Position numbers and translations under genes: made by a program
Shown here: piece after piece, positions 56,235 to 64,000 of the stretch
Layout of the letters: every line of letters starts with the position of its first letter
Position numbering within the stretch: position 1 is the first letter of the stretch
NCBI GenBank assembly: GCA_943788425.1
Contig: CALSQF010000001.1
Coordinates: 62,001-126,000, forward strand
Length of the DNA stretch: 64,000 nucleotides
Origin: an uncultured Planktomarina sp.
GTDB lineage: Bacteria; Pseudomonadota; Alphaproteobacteria; Rhodobacterales; Rhodobacteraceae
Direction: 5' to 3'
Notes under the pieces: model-generated
Told to the model about the DNA's origin: nothing
Seen by the model: the letters and a program-made list of their open reading frames with translations, nothing else
The model's database searches: none

Positions 56235-57335
56235 TTAATAATCCGCCACATTCACCCAGGCTTGTTTGGCGCTGGACGATAGGGCGGCGGTGACGATGCG
56301 ATTGACTTCCATACCCTCTTCGAAGGTTGGCCATATCGAGCGGTTTTCGGCAATTGCCGTTAGAAAATCCTTAGCCTCAATGATGATTTGGTCCTGATAG
56401 CCTGTGCCATGGCCAGGCCCTTGGCAGAAGGGCAGATAGTCCGGATGGGCCGGACCTGTTAGGATTTTGCGAAAGCCGCGCTCTTCTTCCGGCCCTTCGG
56501 TGGTATAAAGCCAAAAGGCGTTTTGGTCTTCCTGATCAAAGCGAATATGGCCCTTCGTACCGTGAATTTCATAGGCGTAACCCATTTTTCGCCCGGTTGC
56601 GACGCGGCTGAAATATAAATGCCCCTGAGCGCCGCTGGTAAATTGGCACATCATTTGTGCGTGATCATCATTTGTGACGGGCGCGCCAGCGCGGGTTTTA
56701 TGGATTGTTTCCACCGATGCGCTCAAGCGCTCTATCGGCCCCATCAAGGCACGGGCCGCGTTGATCATATGCGGCGCCAAATCGCCCATTGTCCCATTGG
56801 CAATCCCTTGGGCGCGCCAACCGCCTATTTCTGGATCTGCAAAGAAATCTTCGGTCATCTCACCGCGAAACCAGGTGATTTGACCAATGCGACCTTCAGC
56901 CACAAATTTACGAATTTGCTGACTGGCTGGGGTCCTGATATAATTGAAACCAACCATATTGGCCACGCCGGCCGCTGCGGCCGCCGCCACCATGGCGCGG
57001 CTTTGCTCCAATGACACACCCAGCGGCTTTTCACATAAAACCGGTTTTCTCAAAGCAAAGGCGGCAATGGCAATATCGTGATGGGTCGCCTGCGGGGAGG
57101 CGATTACAACTGCGTCAACGGCGGGATCGGCGACCAACTCTTGCCAATCATGAGTTGCCTTTTCAAAGCCATAGGCCTTGCGATAGCGCTCTGCGCTTTC
57201 GGGGCTGCTGGCACAGATTGAGATGAGTTCAGGGCGTAGGGCTGTATCAAAGACACTGGCGACCGATGCAAACGCAACCGAATGGGCTTTGCCCATATAT
57301 CCGCCACCGATAACTCCAATGCCAATTTTACCCAT
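56235..57335 (-). CDS. Gfo/Idh/MocA-family oxidoreductase (second locus, gene B)
   Basis: A 366-residue dehydrogenase. Rossmann GIGVIGGGYMGKAHSVAF; EKP motif VLCEKPLGVSLEQS; second-domain GDLAPHMINAARALMG with the active-site His. ATG 57335 follows an AAGG ribosome site and lies just 20 bases from the palindromic operator. First gene of its three-gene unit; MocA-like members oxidise scyllo- or myo-inositol, but the substrate here is unknown. Confidence 0.9.
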   Translation of the reverse strand: MGKIGIGVIGGGYMGKAHSVAFASVASVFDTALRPELISICASSPESAERYRKAYGFEKATHDWQELVADPAVDAVVIASPQATHHDIAIAAFALRKPVLCEKPLGVSLEQSRAMVAAAAAAGVANMVGFNYIRTPASQQIRKFVAEGRIGQITWFRGEMTEDFFADPEIGGWRAQGIANGTMGDLAPHMINAARALMGPIERLSASVETIHKTRAGAPVTNDDHAQMMCQFTSGAQGHLYFSRVATGRKMGYAYEIHGTKGHIRFDQEDQNAFWLYTTEGPEEERGFRKILTGPAHPDYLPFCQGPGHGTGYQDQIIIEAKDFLTAIAENRSIWPTFEEGMEVNRIVTAALSSSAKQAWVNVADY

Positions 57336-57354
57336 GTCCCAACCTTTCAAATGG

Positions 57355-57374
57355 TTTTGCAACCGGTTGCAAAA
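57355..57374. promoter_or_regulatory. 20-bp palindromic operator, copy 2
   Basis: TTTTGCAACCGGTTGCAAAA, identical to the copy at 49796. On the minus strand it begins just after the -10 box of the dehydrogenase promoter. Confidence 0.8.
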
Positions 57375-57378
57375 CACT

Positions 57379-57406
57379 GTTATCGCGGCGCCCTAGGCAT
57401 CGTCAA
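57379..57406 (-). promoter_or_regulatory. Promoter of the dehydrogenase/IolE-like unit
   Basis: On the minus strand TTGACG (57406-57401), a 16-base spacer and GATAAC (57384-57379), followed at once by the operator. Fits a repressor blocking the start site. Confidence 0.45.
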
Positions 57407-57476
57407 TAGGGCATATTTCGGCAAAGCATGCACGGTGTTGCGGGCCCGCCCTAAATGGCAGACCGAAGGGGCGATC

Positions 57477-58130
57477 TTACCGAGAGTTTTCTGTCAAGCG
57501 GCGTTTGACATAGGTTTGCACGGTTTCGATCATGGGATCCATGTGGGGATCCTCAAAGAAATGCCCCGCGCCCTCGACTTGTTCATGGGTGATAGTGATC
57601 CCTTTTTGCTCGTGCAGCTTACTAACCAATGAGACAGTATCAGCCGGCGGGGCCACGCGATCGGCCAGACCATTGATCATCAGGCCAGATGAGGGGCAGG
57701 GGGCCAGGAAGCTGAAGTCATACATATTGGCCGGTGGGCTGACGCTGACGAAACCGGTGATCTCTGGGCGGCGCATCAACAACTGCATCCCGATCCAAGC
57801 GCCGAAGCTGAAACCTGCGACCCAGCAATGTTTTGAATTCGTGTTCATCGACTGCAAATAATCCAATGCAGAGGCCGCATCGCTTAACTCGCCGACGCCA
57901 AGATCATATTCGCCTTGTGATCGACCGACCCCACGAAAATTGAACCGCAAAACCGTAAAGCCCATGTTGTAGAAGGCATAATGTAAATTATAGACAACTT
58001 TGTTATTCATCGTGCCGCCAAATTGTGGATGCGGATGCAACACAATGGCAATTGGGGCGTCTTTTGATTTTTGCGGGTGGTAACGGCCTTCGAGGCGGCC
58101 TTCTGGGCCTGGAAATATCACTTCGGGCAT
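57477..58130 (-). CDS. Alpha/beta hydrolase (conserved alphaproteobacterial family)
   Basis: A 217-residue hydrolase. N-terminal VIFPGPEGRLEGRYHP, HPHPQFGGTMNNKVVYNLH, RFNFRGVGRSQGEYD, nucleophile Ser in GFSFGAWIGMQLL, Asp/His near GAGHFFEDPHMDPMIE. No signal peptide. Such proteins are common next to Fe-S genes in roseobacters but their substrate is not known. It is divergent from iscR; the 180-base gap holds the iron-type control region. Confidence 0.85.
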   Translation of the reverse strand: MPEVIFPGPEGRLEGRYHPQKSKDAPIAIVLHPHPQFGGTMNNKVVYNLHYAFYNMGFTVLRFNFRGVGRSQGEYDLGVGELSDAASALDYLQSMNTNSKHCWVAGFSFGAWIGMQLLMRRPEITGFVSVSPPANMYDFSFLAPCPSSGLMINGLADRVAPPADTVSLVSKLHEQKGITITHEQVEGAGHFFEDPHMDPMIETVQTYVKRRLTENSR

Positions 58131-58165
58131 ATCGTTCCTTTGGTGTGCTTTGGCTCTACTCTGGC

Positions 58166-58194
58166 TTGACCTGCTGTAAGTCTAAGATTAGAAC
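58166..58194 (+). promoter_or_regulatory. Promoter of the iscR-suf operon
   Basis: TTGACC (58166-58171), a 17-base spacer and TAGAAC (58189-58194). The -10 lies inside the iron-type palindrome, so a bound regulator would block it. Leader of about 110 bases. Confidence 0.45.
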
Positions 58195-58205
58195 CATTCT
58201 AAATC
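58186..58205. promoter_or_regulatory. Iron-control palindrome (Irr/ICE-like box)
   Basis: GATTAGAACCATTCTAAATC: half-sites TTAGAA and TTCTAA spaced by three bases, the form known for Irr ICE boxes in alphaproteobacteria. It overlaps the -10 of the iscR promoter. Confidence 0.65.
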
Positions 58206-58310
58206 TTGTGCGGCGCGGCGCTGTATGACGTGGGTTACGCAACCGAGAAGCTGAGGTCAATTAATTTGAGCAAAATGGGCGAGAGAAGCCTCATGAAAGT
58301 GTGATTTGAT

Positions 58311-58769
58311 ATGAAACTTTCGACAAAAGGGCGGTATGGGATGGTGGCTTTAGCGGATTTGGCCTTTCTGGAGGCCGGTGAGCTAGCATCTTTGGCGGAT
58401 ATATCGCGCCGCCAAAATATTTCGCTGCCCTATCTTGAGCAGCTCTTTGTCAAACTGCGCCGGCAAAATTTGGTTGTCTCCGTCCGCGGCCCCAATGGGG
58501 GGTATCGTCTGGCACGCTTAGCCCATGACATTCGGGTGGTTGAAATTCTGGAAGCCGTGGATGAAACAGTGGATGCGCTGCAAACGGGGGCTGGTGCCTC
58601 CGGCGGTGTGTCGGGCAGCCGCGCGCAGAGTGTGACCAATCGCCTCTGGGAGGGTTTAAGCGCGCAGGTTTATGTCTATCTACATCAAACCCGCTTGTCC
58701 GATGTGGTGGCCAACACGCTGTCGCCATGTCCGGCTGTGCCAAATCTTTTTGAAGTGGTCGATGAGTGA
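58311..58769 (+). CDS. iscR: IscR-type Rrf2-family regulator of Fe-S assembly
   Basis: A 152-residue winged-helix regulator. The N-terminus MKLSTKGRYGMVALADLA and LPYLEQLFVKLRRQNLVVSVRGPNGGYRLAR are classic IscR. The three-Cys cluster motif after residue 90 is absent (GAGASGGVSGSRAQSVTN is there instead); the only Cys is near residue 140 (SPCPAV). Rhodobacter IscR is reported to have unusual cluster ligation, and this fits. It heads the suf operon. Confidence 0.9.
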   Translation: MKLSTKGRYGMVALADLAFLEAGELASLADISRRQNISLPYLEQLFVKLRRQNLVVSVRGPNGGYRLARLAHDIRVVEILEAVDETVDALQTGAGASGGVSGSRAQSVTNRLWEGLSAQVYVYLHQTRLSDVVANTLSPCPAVPNLFEVVDE

Positions 58770-59815
58770 TGCGCCGTGTCTATCTAGATCACAACGCGAC
58801 AAGCCCGCTGCGCCCTGAAGCAAGAGCGGCTATGCTCGCTGCGATGGATGCCCTAGGCAACCCATCATCGGTTCACTCCGAGGGGCGCGCGGCCAAAGCC
58901 ATTGTGGAAAAAGCGCGCGGACAAATTTCTGAGGCCTTTGGTGTCGGTGCCCACGACATTGTGTTCACCGGTAGCGCAACGGAGGCCGCGGCCTTGGCGC
59001 TGAAGGATCGTGGCTTTCACGCGGGCGAAATAGAGCATGATGCCATCGCCGCCTGGGTGCAGCCAGATTTACCCCTAAAGGCAGGGCAGGTCTGTACTCC
59101 GGAGCCGGCACAGACCGCGCTGCAACTGGCCAATTCAGAAACGGGCATTGTGCAATCCCTACCGCAGGGATTGGGGTTTTGCGATATGACCCAGGGGTTC
59201 GGGAAACTCCCCTTAGCGTTTTCGTGGAGTGGTGTGGATATGGCCTGTGCTTCGGCCCATAAGCTGGGCGGGCCGAAAGGTGTTGGATGCTTATTATTGA
59301 AGCCTGGCGTTGAGGTGTCTGCGCAGGTACGCGGCGGCGGTCAGGAAATGGGTCGGCGCGCAGGCACGGAAAATATCATCGGCATTGCCGGTTTTGGTGC
59401 CGCCGCCGAGGCCAGTGCTCGCGATTTAAGTGACGGAAAATGGGCGGTTATCGAGAAACTTAGAAATATTCTAGAAAAGACACTGGAAGCCAGCGGAAAA
59501 CCCCTTATTTTGATTGGAGATGACTCGAAGCGCTTGCCCAACACCGCCTGCTTTGCAGCCCCCGGATGGAAAGGCGAGACCCAGGTCATGCAAATGGACC
59601 TCGCGGGATTTGCAGTGTCGGCCGGTTCTGCTTGCTCGTCAGGCAAAGTCAAAGCCAGCCGCGTCCTGCGGGCGATGGGATATGATGAAGACGTAGCCAG
59701 TTCAGCGATCCGCGTATCGCTTGGGCTAGAGACCACTGAAGAGGATGTTCAGCAGTTTGCCAGGGTTTGGTTAGCTGCATATGAGCGGTTTTTGGCACGC
59801 AAAGCGGCCAGATAG
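58769..59815 (+). CDS. Cysteine desulfurase
   Basis: Provides sulfur from cysteine for cluster assembly. A 348-residue PLP enzyme, shorter than E. coli IscS or SufS. PLP Lys in [13 protein letters not shown], active-site Cys in [15 protein letters not shown], and N-terminal [19 protein letters not shown] 58769 shares a base with the iscR stop (TGATG). Its position before sufB says it feeds SUF. Confidence 0.93.
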   Translation: MRRVYLDHNATSPLRPEARAAMLAAMDALGNPSSVHSEGRAAKAIVEKARGQISEAFGVGAHDIVFTGSATEAAALALKDRGFHAGEIEHDAIAAWVQPDLPLKAGQVCTPEPAQTALQLANSETGIVQSLPQGLGFCDMTQGFGKLPLAFSWSGVDMACASAHKLGGPKGVGCLLLKPGVEVSAQVRGGGQEMGRRAGTENIIGIAGFGAAAEASARDLSDGKWAVIEKLRNILEKTLEASGKPLILIGDDSKRLPNTACFAAPGWKGETQVMQMDLAGFAVSAGSACSSGKVKASRVLRAMGYDEDVASSAIRVSLGLETTEEDVQQFARVWLAAYERFLARKAAR

Positions 59816-59820
59816 GGAAT

Positions 59821-61332
59821 ATGATGGCGATGGATGATATTCAGGTCAAAGACGGTGTAGATGCCGAAACAGTTGAGGCGGTCAAGGCTCTCTCTGGCAC
59901 CTATAAATATGGGTGGAATACCGAAATTGAGATGGATTACGCGCCCAAGGGTCTGTCCGAGGATATTGTGCGCTTGATCTCGTCCAAAAACGATGAACCA
60001 GAATGGATGTTGGGTTGGCGCCTCGCGGCCTACCGCCGTTGGCTAGAGCTGAAAGAGCCAGATTGGGCCATGGTCGATTATCCTACAATCGACTTTCAAG
60101 ACCAATATTACTACGCCCGGCCCAAAAGCATGGAAAAAAAGCCAAAGTCCTTAGATGAGGTCGATCCTAAGCTCTTGGAAACCTATAAAAAACTGGGAAT
60201 CCCGCTCAAGGAGCAGGCGCTTTTGGCAGGTGTTGAGGCGCCCGAGGGTGAGCGCCGCGTCGCTGTTGATGCGGTGTTTGACAGCGTATCAGTCGGCACA
60301 ACCTTTCAAACCGAGCTGCGCAAAGCTGGGGTGATCTTCTGTTCGATCTCTGAAGCTATTCGTGAGCACCCGGAGCTGGTGCGTAAATATCTCGGCTCTG
60401 TCGTACCCGTCTCGGACAATTACTATGCCACGCTCAACTCAGCTGTCTTTTCCGATGGTTCCTTCGTGTATATCCCGCCGGGAGTACGCTGCCCAATGGA
60501 ATTGTCGACCTATTTCCGAATCAATGCGGAAAACACAGGGCAATTTGAACGCACTTTGATTATTGCAGATAAAGAGTCCTATGTCAGCTACCTCGAAGGC
60601 TGCACGGCACCGCAGCGCGATGTGGCACAATTGCACGCAGCCGTTGTAGAGTTGGTTTTGCTCGATGATGCAGAAATCAAATATTCCACCGTGCAAAATT
60701 GGTTTCCCGGTGATGAAAACGGCAAGGGCGGGATTTACAACTTCGTGACCAAACGCGCCGACTGCCGTGGGGATCGCTCTAAGGTTATGTGGACCCAAGT
60801 GGAAACCGGCTCTGCGGTGACATGGAAATATCCTTCTTGCGTTTTGCGCGGCGATGACAGCCAGGGGGAGTTTTATTCCATCGCCATTGCCAACAATATG
60901 CAACAAGCTGATACGGGCACCAAAATGGTGCATTTGGGCAAGAATACCAAGTCTCGGATTGTCTCCAAAGGCATCAGCGCGGGCAAGGCACAAAATACCT
61001 ACCGTGGATTAGTGTCCATGCATCCAAAGGCTAAAAGTAGCCGCAATTACACCCAATGTGACAGCCTTTTGATCGGTAATAAATGCGGCGCGCACACCGT
61101 GCCCTATATCGAGGTGAAAAATAATTCCTCTCGGGTTGAGCATGAGGCCACCACCTCAAAAGTCGATGATGACCAGCTCTTTTATTGCCGCTCACGCGGT
61201 ATGGATGAGGAGGAGGCTGTAGCGCTTGTGGTCAATGGGTTTTGCAAAGAGGTGCTGCAAGCCCTGCCTATGGAATTTGCAATGGAAGCGCAGGCGCTGG
61301 TGGCGATTTCGCTTGAAGGCTCAGTCGGATAA
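59821..61332 (+). CDS. sufB: Fe-S cluster assembly protein SufB
   Basis: Scaffold subunit of the SufBCD complex. A 503-residue protein with the beta-helix core: [65 protein letters not shown] and [22 protein letters not shown] options at 59821, 59824 and 59830 differ by three residues. It follows the desulfurase by five bases and precedes sufC by 61 bases. Confidence 0.97.
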   Translation: MMAMDDIQVKDGVDAETVEAVKALSGTYKYGWNTEIEMDYAPKGLSEDIVRLISSKNDEPEWMLGWRLAAYRRWLELKEPDWAMVDYPTIDFQDQYYYARPKSMEKKPKSLDEVDPKLLETYKKLGIPLKEQALLAGVEAPEGERRVAVDAVFDSVSVGTTFQTELRKAGVIFCSISEAIREHPELVRKYLGSVVPVSDNYYATLNSAVFSDGSFVYIPPGVRCPMELSTYFRINAENTGQFERTLIIADKESYVSYLEGCTAPQRDVAQLHAAVVELVLLDDAEIKYSTVQNWFPGDENGKGGIYNFVTKRADCRGDRSKVMWTQVETGSAVTWKYPSCVLRGDDSQGEFYSIAIANNMQQADTGTKMVHLGKNTKSRIVSKGISAGKAQNTYRGLVSMHPKAKSSRNYTQCDSLLIGNKCGAHTVPYIEVKNNSSRVEHEATTSKVDDDQLFYCRSRGMDEEEAVALVVNGFCKEVLQALPMEFAMEAQALVAISLEGSVG

Positions 61333-61393
61333 TAACATCGGCGCGTTCTGCGTCCAAACTCATAAGGGTCACAAGGGCTCACGGGAATATAAA

Positions 61394-62149
61394 ATGCTAA
61401 ATATCAAAAATCTACACGTTAAACTTGAGGAAGAAGACAAGCAAATCTTGAAGGGCGTAAACCTATCTTTGGAGCCTGGAAAAGTTCATGCGATTATGGG
61501 TCCAAATGGCTCAGGCAAATCGACCCTGTCCTATGTGCTGTCTGGTAAAGGCGGTTATGAAGTCACCGAAGGGGCTGCACAGCTGGAGGGTGTAGATATA
61601 TTGGATATGGAAGCAGAAGAACGTGCGGCGGCCGGTCTGTTTCTGGCCTTTCAATATCCGGTTGAAATCCCTGGCGTCGGAAATATGACTTTTTTGCGCA
61701 CCGCAGTGAACGCCCAGCGTAAATTGCGCAGCGAAGAGGAAATGAGCGCAGGCGAGTTCTTGAAAGTGGTTCGCGCCAAAGCGAAGGATTTGAAAATTGA
61801 CGCAGAGATGCTCAAACGTTCTGTGAATGTTGGCTTTTCCGGCGGTGAAAAAAAGCGCAATGAGATTTTGCAAATGGCGATGCTTGAGCCGAAAATGTGC
61901 ATCTTGGATGAAACAGACAGCGGCCTTGACGTGGATGCAATGAAACTTGTCTCCCAAGGTGTGAATGCTTTGCGGGACGAAAATCGGACCTTCCTCGTAA
62001 TCACCCACTACCAAAGACTTTTGGACCATATCAAACCGGATGTGGTTCACATTATGGCCAATGGGCGCATCATCAAGACCGGCGGACCAGAGCTGGCGTT
62101 GGAAGTCGAACAAAATGGCTATGCGGACCTTCTGGAGGAGATCGCCTAA
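61394..62149 (+). CDS. sufC: Fe-S cluster assembly ATPase SufC
   Basis: A 251-residue ABC-type ATPase that drives SufBCD. Walker A GPNGSGKSTLSYVL, signature FSGGEKKRNEILQMA, Walker B MCILDETDSGLDVDAM, switch His ITHYQRLL. ATG 61394 gives the normal MLNIKNLHVKLE start; the frame runs back into sufB with no support. The stop shares a base with the sufD start. Confidence 0.97.
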   Translation: MLNIKNLHVKLEEEDKQILKGVNLSLEPGKVHAIMGPNGSGKSTLSYVLSGKGGYEVTEGAAQLEGVDILDMEAEERAAAGLFLAFQYPVEIPGVGNMTFLRTAVNAQRKLRSEEEMSAGEFLKVVRAKAKDLKIDAEMLKRSVNVGFSGGEKKRNEILQMAMLEPKMCILDETDSGLDVDAMKLVSQGVNALRDENRTFLVITHYQRLLDHIKPDVVHIMANGRIIKTGGPELALEVEQNGYADLLEEIA

Positions 62150-63414
62150 TGGCTGCACCTTCACAGCAAAAGGTAAACACCCGCGCTCTGTGCGATGCGC
62201 CGCTCATTGAAAGCTCAGGCGTTTGGTCCAAAGAGGCACGCATGATGGCCTCTGCTCGGGCCCAGGCGTCAGGTTTACCGCAACGCCGGGATGAATATTG
62301 GAAATACACCCGTCCTGATGCCTTTGTTCATGCCGATGTGACGCTCCAAGCATCTCAACGCAGCAGCTTAGGTCTGTTCGACCAACGCGCCACAATTTCG
62401 GTTGCATTTGAAGACGGACAGATTCAGGCGGCGGCGCTTCCCAGCGCGGCTCATTGCACGCTAGAGAGCTTGTCATCTGCCTCTGGTTTAGACCTCCATT
62501 GGGCTCGGGATATTTACGGGCACTTGGAAGCGGCAGGACAGAAACCGGTTCAACGGAGCTTGGCGGCTGTGAACACCGCTGTTGCGCGGGAAGGGTTACT
62601 CGTAAATGTGACGGGCGCCGTCGCGGCCCCCATTCATATCCAAGCCACCTCCTCTGGCCAAAGCGACTCCACTATCCATCATGTGATCAAAGTGGCCCCT
62701 GGGGCAGAGGTCACCGTGATTGAAACGGGGCAATATGGGGCGCGGTCCAATATTGTTTTGGAGGTTGACGTCGCCGATGGAGGCCGTTTCCAGCACATCC
62801 GGGTGCAAGACGGCAATGAGCGTCACATGCTAACGCATATTTTTGGCAAGATCGGCGCAGAGGCGGTCTTTAAGACTTTCACGCTCACTGCGGGTGGTCA
62901 ATTGACCCGTAACGAATGCGTTTTGCAGCTCCTGGGCGACGACGCTTCTGTGTCCGTGGCCGGAGCCTGTTTGGGTGATGGTGATTTTCACCACGATGAT
63001 ACCGTGTTCATCACCCATGATGCCGTGAATTGCGAAAGCCGCCAGGTGTTTAAGAAGGTCTTACGCAATGGCGCGGTCGGTGTGTTCCAGGGCAAAATAT
63101 TGGTGAAAGCCGGGGCGCAAAAAACCGATGGCTATCAGATCAGCCAATCTTTGTTGTTGGATGATGACAGCCAGTTTTTGGCAAAACCTGAGCTTGAAAT
63201 CTATGCCGATGACGTGGCCTGTTCGCATGGCTCCACCTCCGGGGCGATTGATGTGCAAGCGTTGTTCTACCTGCGCTCGCGAGGGGTGCCCGAGGCCAAG
63301 GCCATAGATCTTTTGACCTTGTCTTTTGTGGCTGAAGCAATTGAAGAGATTGAAGATTCGGATTTGGCGCAGGACATTCTCGATCATTTGACCAACACAA
63401 TGTCGGCTCAGTAG
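62149..63414 (+). CDS. sufD: Fe-S cluster assembly protein SufD
   Basis: A 421-residue partner of SufB. The N-terminus has GLPQRRDEYWKYTRPDAF, a family feature; C-terminal half has KTDGYQISQSLLLDDDSQFLAKPELEI, DDVACSHGSTSGAID and FYLRSRGVPEAKA, with the conserved His and Cys. It is coupled to sufC by TAATG. Confidence 0.96.
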   Translation: MAAPSQQKVNTRALCDAPLIESSGVWSKEARMMASARAQASGLPQRRDEYWKYTRPDAFVHADVTLQASQRSSLGLFDQRATISVAFEDGQIQAAALPSAAHCTLESLSSASGLDLHWARDIYGHLEAAGQKPVQRSLAAVNTAVAREGLLVNVTGAVAAPIHIQATSSGQSDSTIHHVIKVAPGAEVTVIETGQYGARSNIVLEVDVADGGRFQHIRVQDGNERHMLTHIFGKIGAEAVFKTFTLTAGGQLTRNECVLQLLGDDASVSVAGACLGDGDFHHDDTVFITHDAVNCESRQVFKKVLRNGAVGVFQGKILVKAGAQKTDGYQISQSLLLDDDSQFLAKPELEIYADDVACSHGSTSGAIDVQALFYLRSRGVPEAKAIDLLTLSFVAEAIEEIEDSDLAQDILDHLTNTMSAQ

Positions 63415-63419
63415 CGCGC

Positions 63420-63896
63420 ATGGCTATGACACGGGATATTGTGGAAGCGCATTTGCGCCCACGGCGTGTTATGGCCCGGCTCTTGGCCATGGGCCTGCGC
63501 GAAGATCGGGCTTTAGCGATGCTGATGGGCTCTTGCCTTTTGTTGTTCATGTCGCAATGGCCCTACCGGGCTCGGCAGGCCCATGAGACGGGCGGCACAC
63601 TGACCGACACCATCCAGCACGATGCGGTGGGTTTGATCTTTGTCCTGCCGCTTTTGGCCTATGGCTTGGCTGCGCTATTGCGCCTGGTGACCCGCGCCAT
63701 AGGCGCGGCAGCAGATTTCTATTCTGCGCGATTGGCGCTATTTTGGGCACTTTTGGCCAGTACCCCGGCGGTCGTTTTGGCCGGAATGACCAAAGGGTTC
63801 ATCGGGCCAGGACCGGCCCATACCGCCGTGGGCGCGATATGGCTGGTAATTTTTCTTTGGATCTTAATCAACTCTCTTATTGAGGCAGAACAATGA
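63420..63896 (+). CDS. Yip1-like membrane protein
   Basis: A 158-residue inner-membrane protein with four hydrophobic helices (about 33-50, 70-90, 103-122 and 132-153) and a charged N-terminus. Similar Yip1-like proteins lie in suf operons of Rhodobacterales, by my recollection. It starts five bases after sufD and overlaps the next gene in ATGA. Function unknown. Confidence 0.75.
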   Translation: MAMTRDIVEAHLRPRRVMARLLAMGLREDRALAMLMGSCLLLFMSQWPYRARQAHETGGTLTDTIQHDAVGLIFVLPLLAYGLAALLRLVTRAIGAAADFYSARLALFWALLASTPAVVLAGMTKGFIGPGPAHTAVGAIWLVIFLWILINSLIEAEQ

Positions 63897-64000
63897 ACCC
63901 GTTTCTTGCACTTTTGCGGTTAAGTCTAACCAATCCAACAGCCGCAGGGCAGATGTTGGTCAACCTACGCCTTAACCTCAGCACGGCTTTTACCGCCTTT
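63893..64000 (+). CDS. Second Yip1-like protein, 5' fragment (cut by window edge)
   Basis: An open frame from ATG 63893, overlapping the previous stop by four bases, runs 36 codons to the window end. It starts MNPFLALLRLSLTNPTAAGQ. The coupling and the leader suggest a paired Yip1-like membrane gene, but too little is visible for a firm call. Confidence 0.6.
   Translation, partial: MNPFLALLRLSLTNPTAAGQMLVNLRLNLSTAFTAF

Noticed and set aside
61226-61393. Upstream extension of sufC into sufB
   Set aside because: Non-homologous Trp/Arg-rich residues; ATG 61394 matches the family start.

Overview
The window is chromosomal DNA from an alphaproteobacterium, most likely a marine member of the Rhodobacteraceae (Roseobacter group). 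The assignment rests on gene order and protein sequence: argS / SPOR protein / nagZ / scpA / scpB; yceD / rpmF / plsX / fabH / ihfA / MerR; an IscR-type regulator that lacks the usual three cluster cysteines, leading a suf operon; an agl alpha-glucoside operon; and a non-pyrrolysine MttB-family protein. Base composition is moderate and the genes are tightly packed, with many ATGA or TGATG start/stop overlaps. I saw no insertion sequence, CRISPR array, prophage or plasmid gene.

Layout. 1-4.4 kb: end of argS, a SPOR protein, nagZ, scpA, scpB and a 44-residue protein, all on +. 4.5-10 kb, on -: a dCTP-deaminase-family gene, tRNA-Pro(GGG) with its terminator, and the yceD/rpmF/plsX/fabH/ihfA/MerR block. 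10-16.5 kb: a BamE-like lipoprotein, msrB, a decayed OlsB-type acyltransferase, an ABC-F ATPase, an MttB-family methyltransferase and an aminotransferase. 16.6-27 kb: cysS, a squalene/phytoene-synthase-like gene, an MFS carrier, two B12 gene pairs (cobB-cobA and cbiD-cobK), a frameshifted alkA-type glycosylase, an esterase, an HNH endonuclease and a radical SAM protein. 27-30.8 kb: zwf-pgl-pgi, the entry to the Entner-Doudoroff or pentose phosphate routes.

30.8-40.5 kb is accessory. A GntR regulator and a Gfo/Idh/MocA oxidoreductase diverge from a flavin monooxygenase and an aldo/keto reductase. Then comes a visibly AT-rich block: a three-gene TRAP transporter, a Sel1-repeat secreted protein and a di-haem cytochrome peroxidase/MauG-like protein. 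It ends in a wrecked second copy of the aldo/keto reductase. 40.5-49.7 kb is an alpha-glucoside uptake and hydrolysis operon with its LacI regulator; its last gene, a GH1 beta-glucosidase, carries an in-frame TGA. 49.8-57.4 kb is a second sugar or polyol locus: a single-ATPase ABC importer, a small membrane protein, a LacI regulator, two Gfo/Idh/MocA dehydrogenases and an IolE-like TIM-barrel protein. Identical 20-bp palindromes sit at its two outer promoters, which implies one regulon.

57.5-64 kb: a conserved alpha/beta hydrolase, then an iron-responsive-looking promoter driving iscR, a cysteine desulfurase, sufB, sufC, sufD and two Yip1-like membrane proteins, the last cut by the window edge.

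Four genes are broken (olsB-like, alkA-like, aldo/keto reductase copy, GH1). Each of the three solute-binding-protein genes is followed by a strong hairpin.
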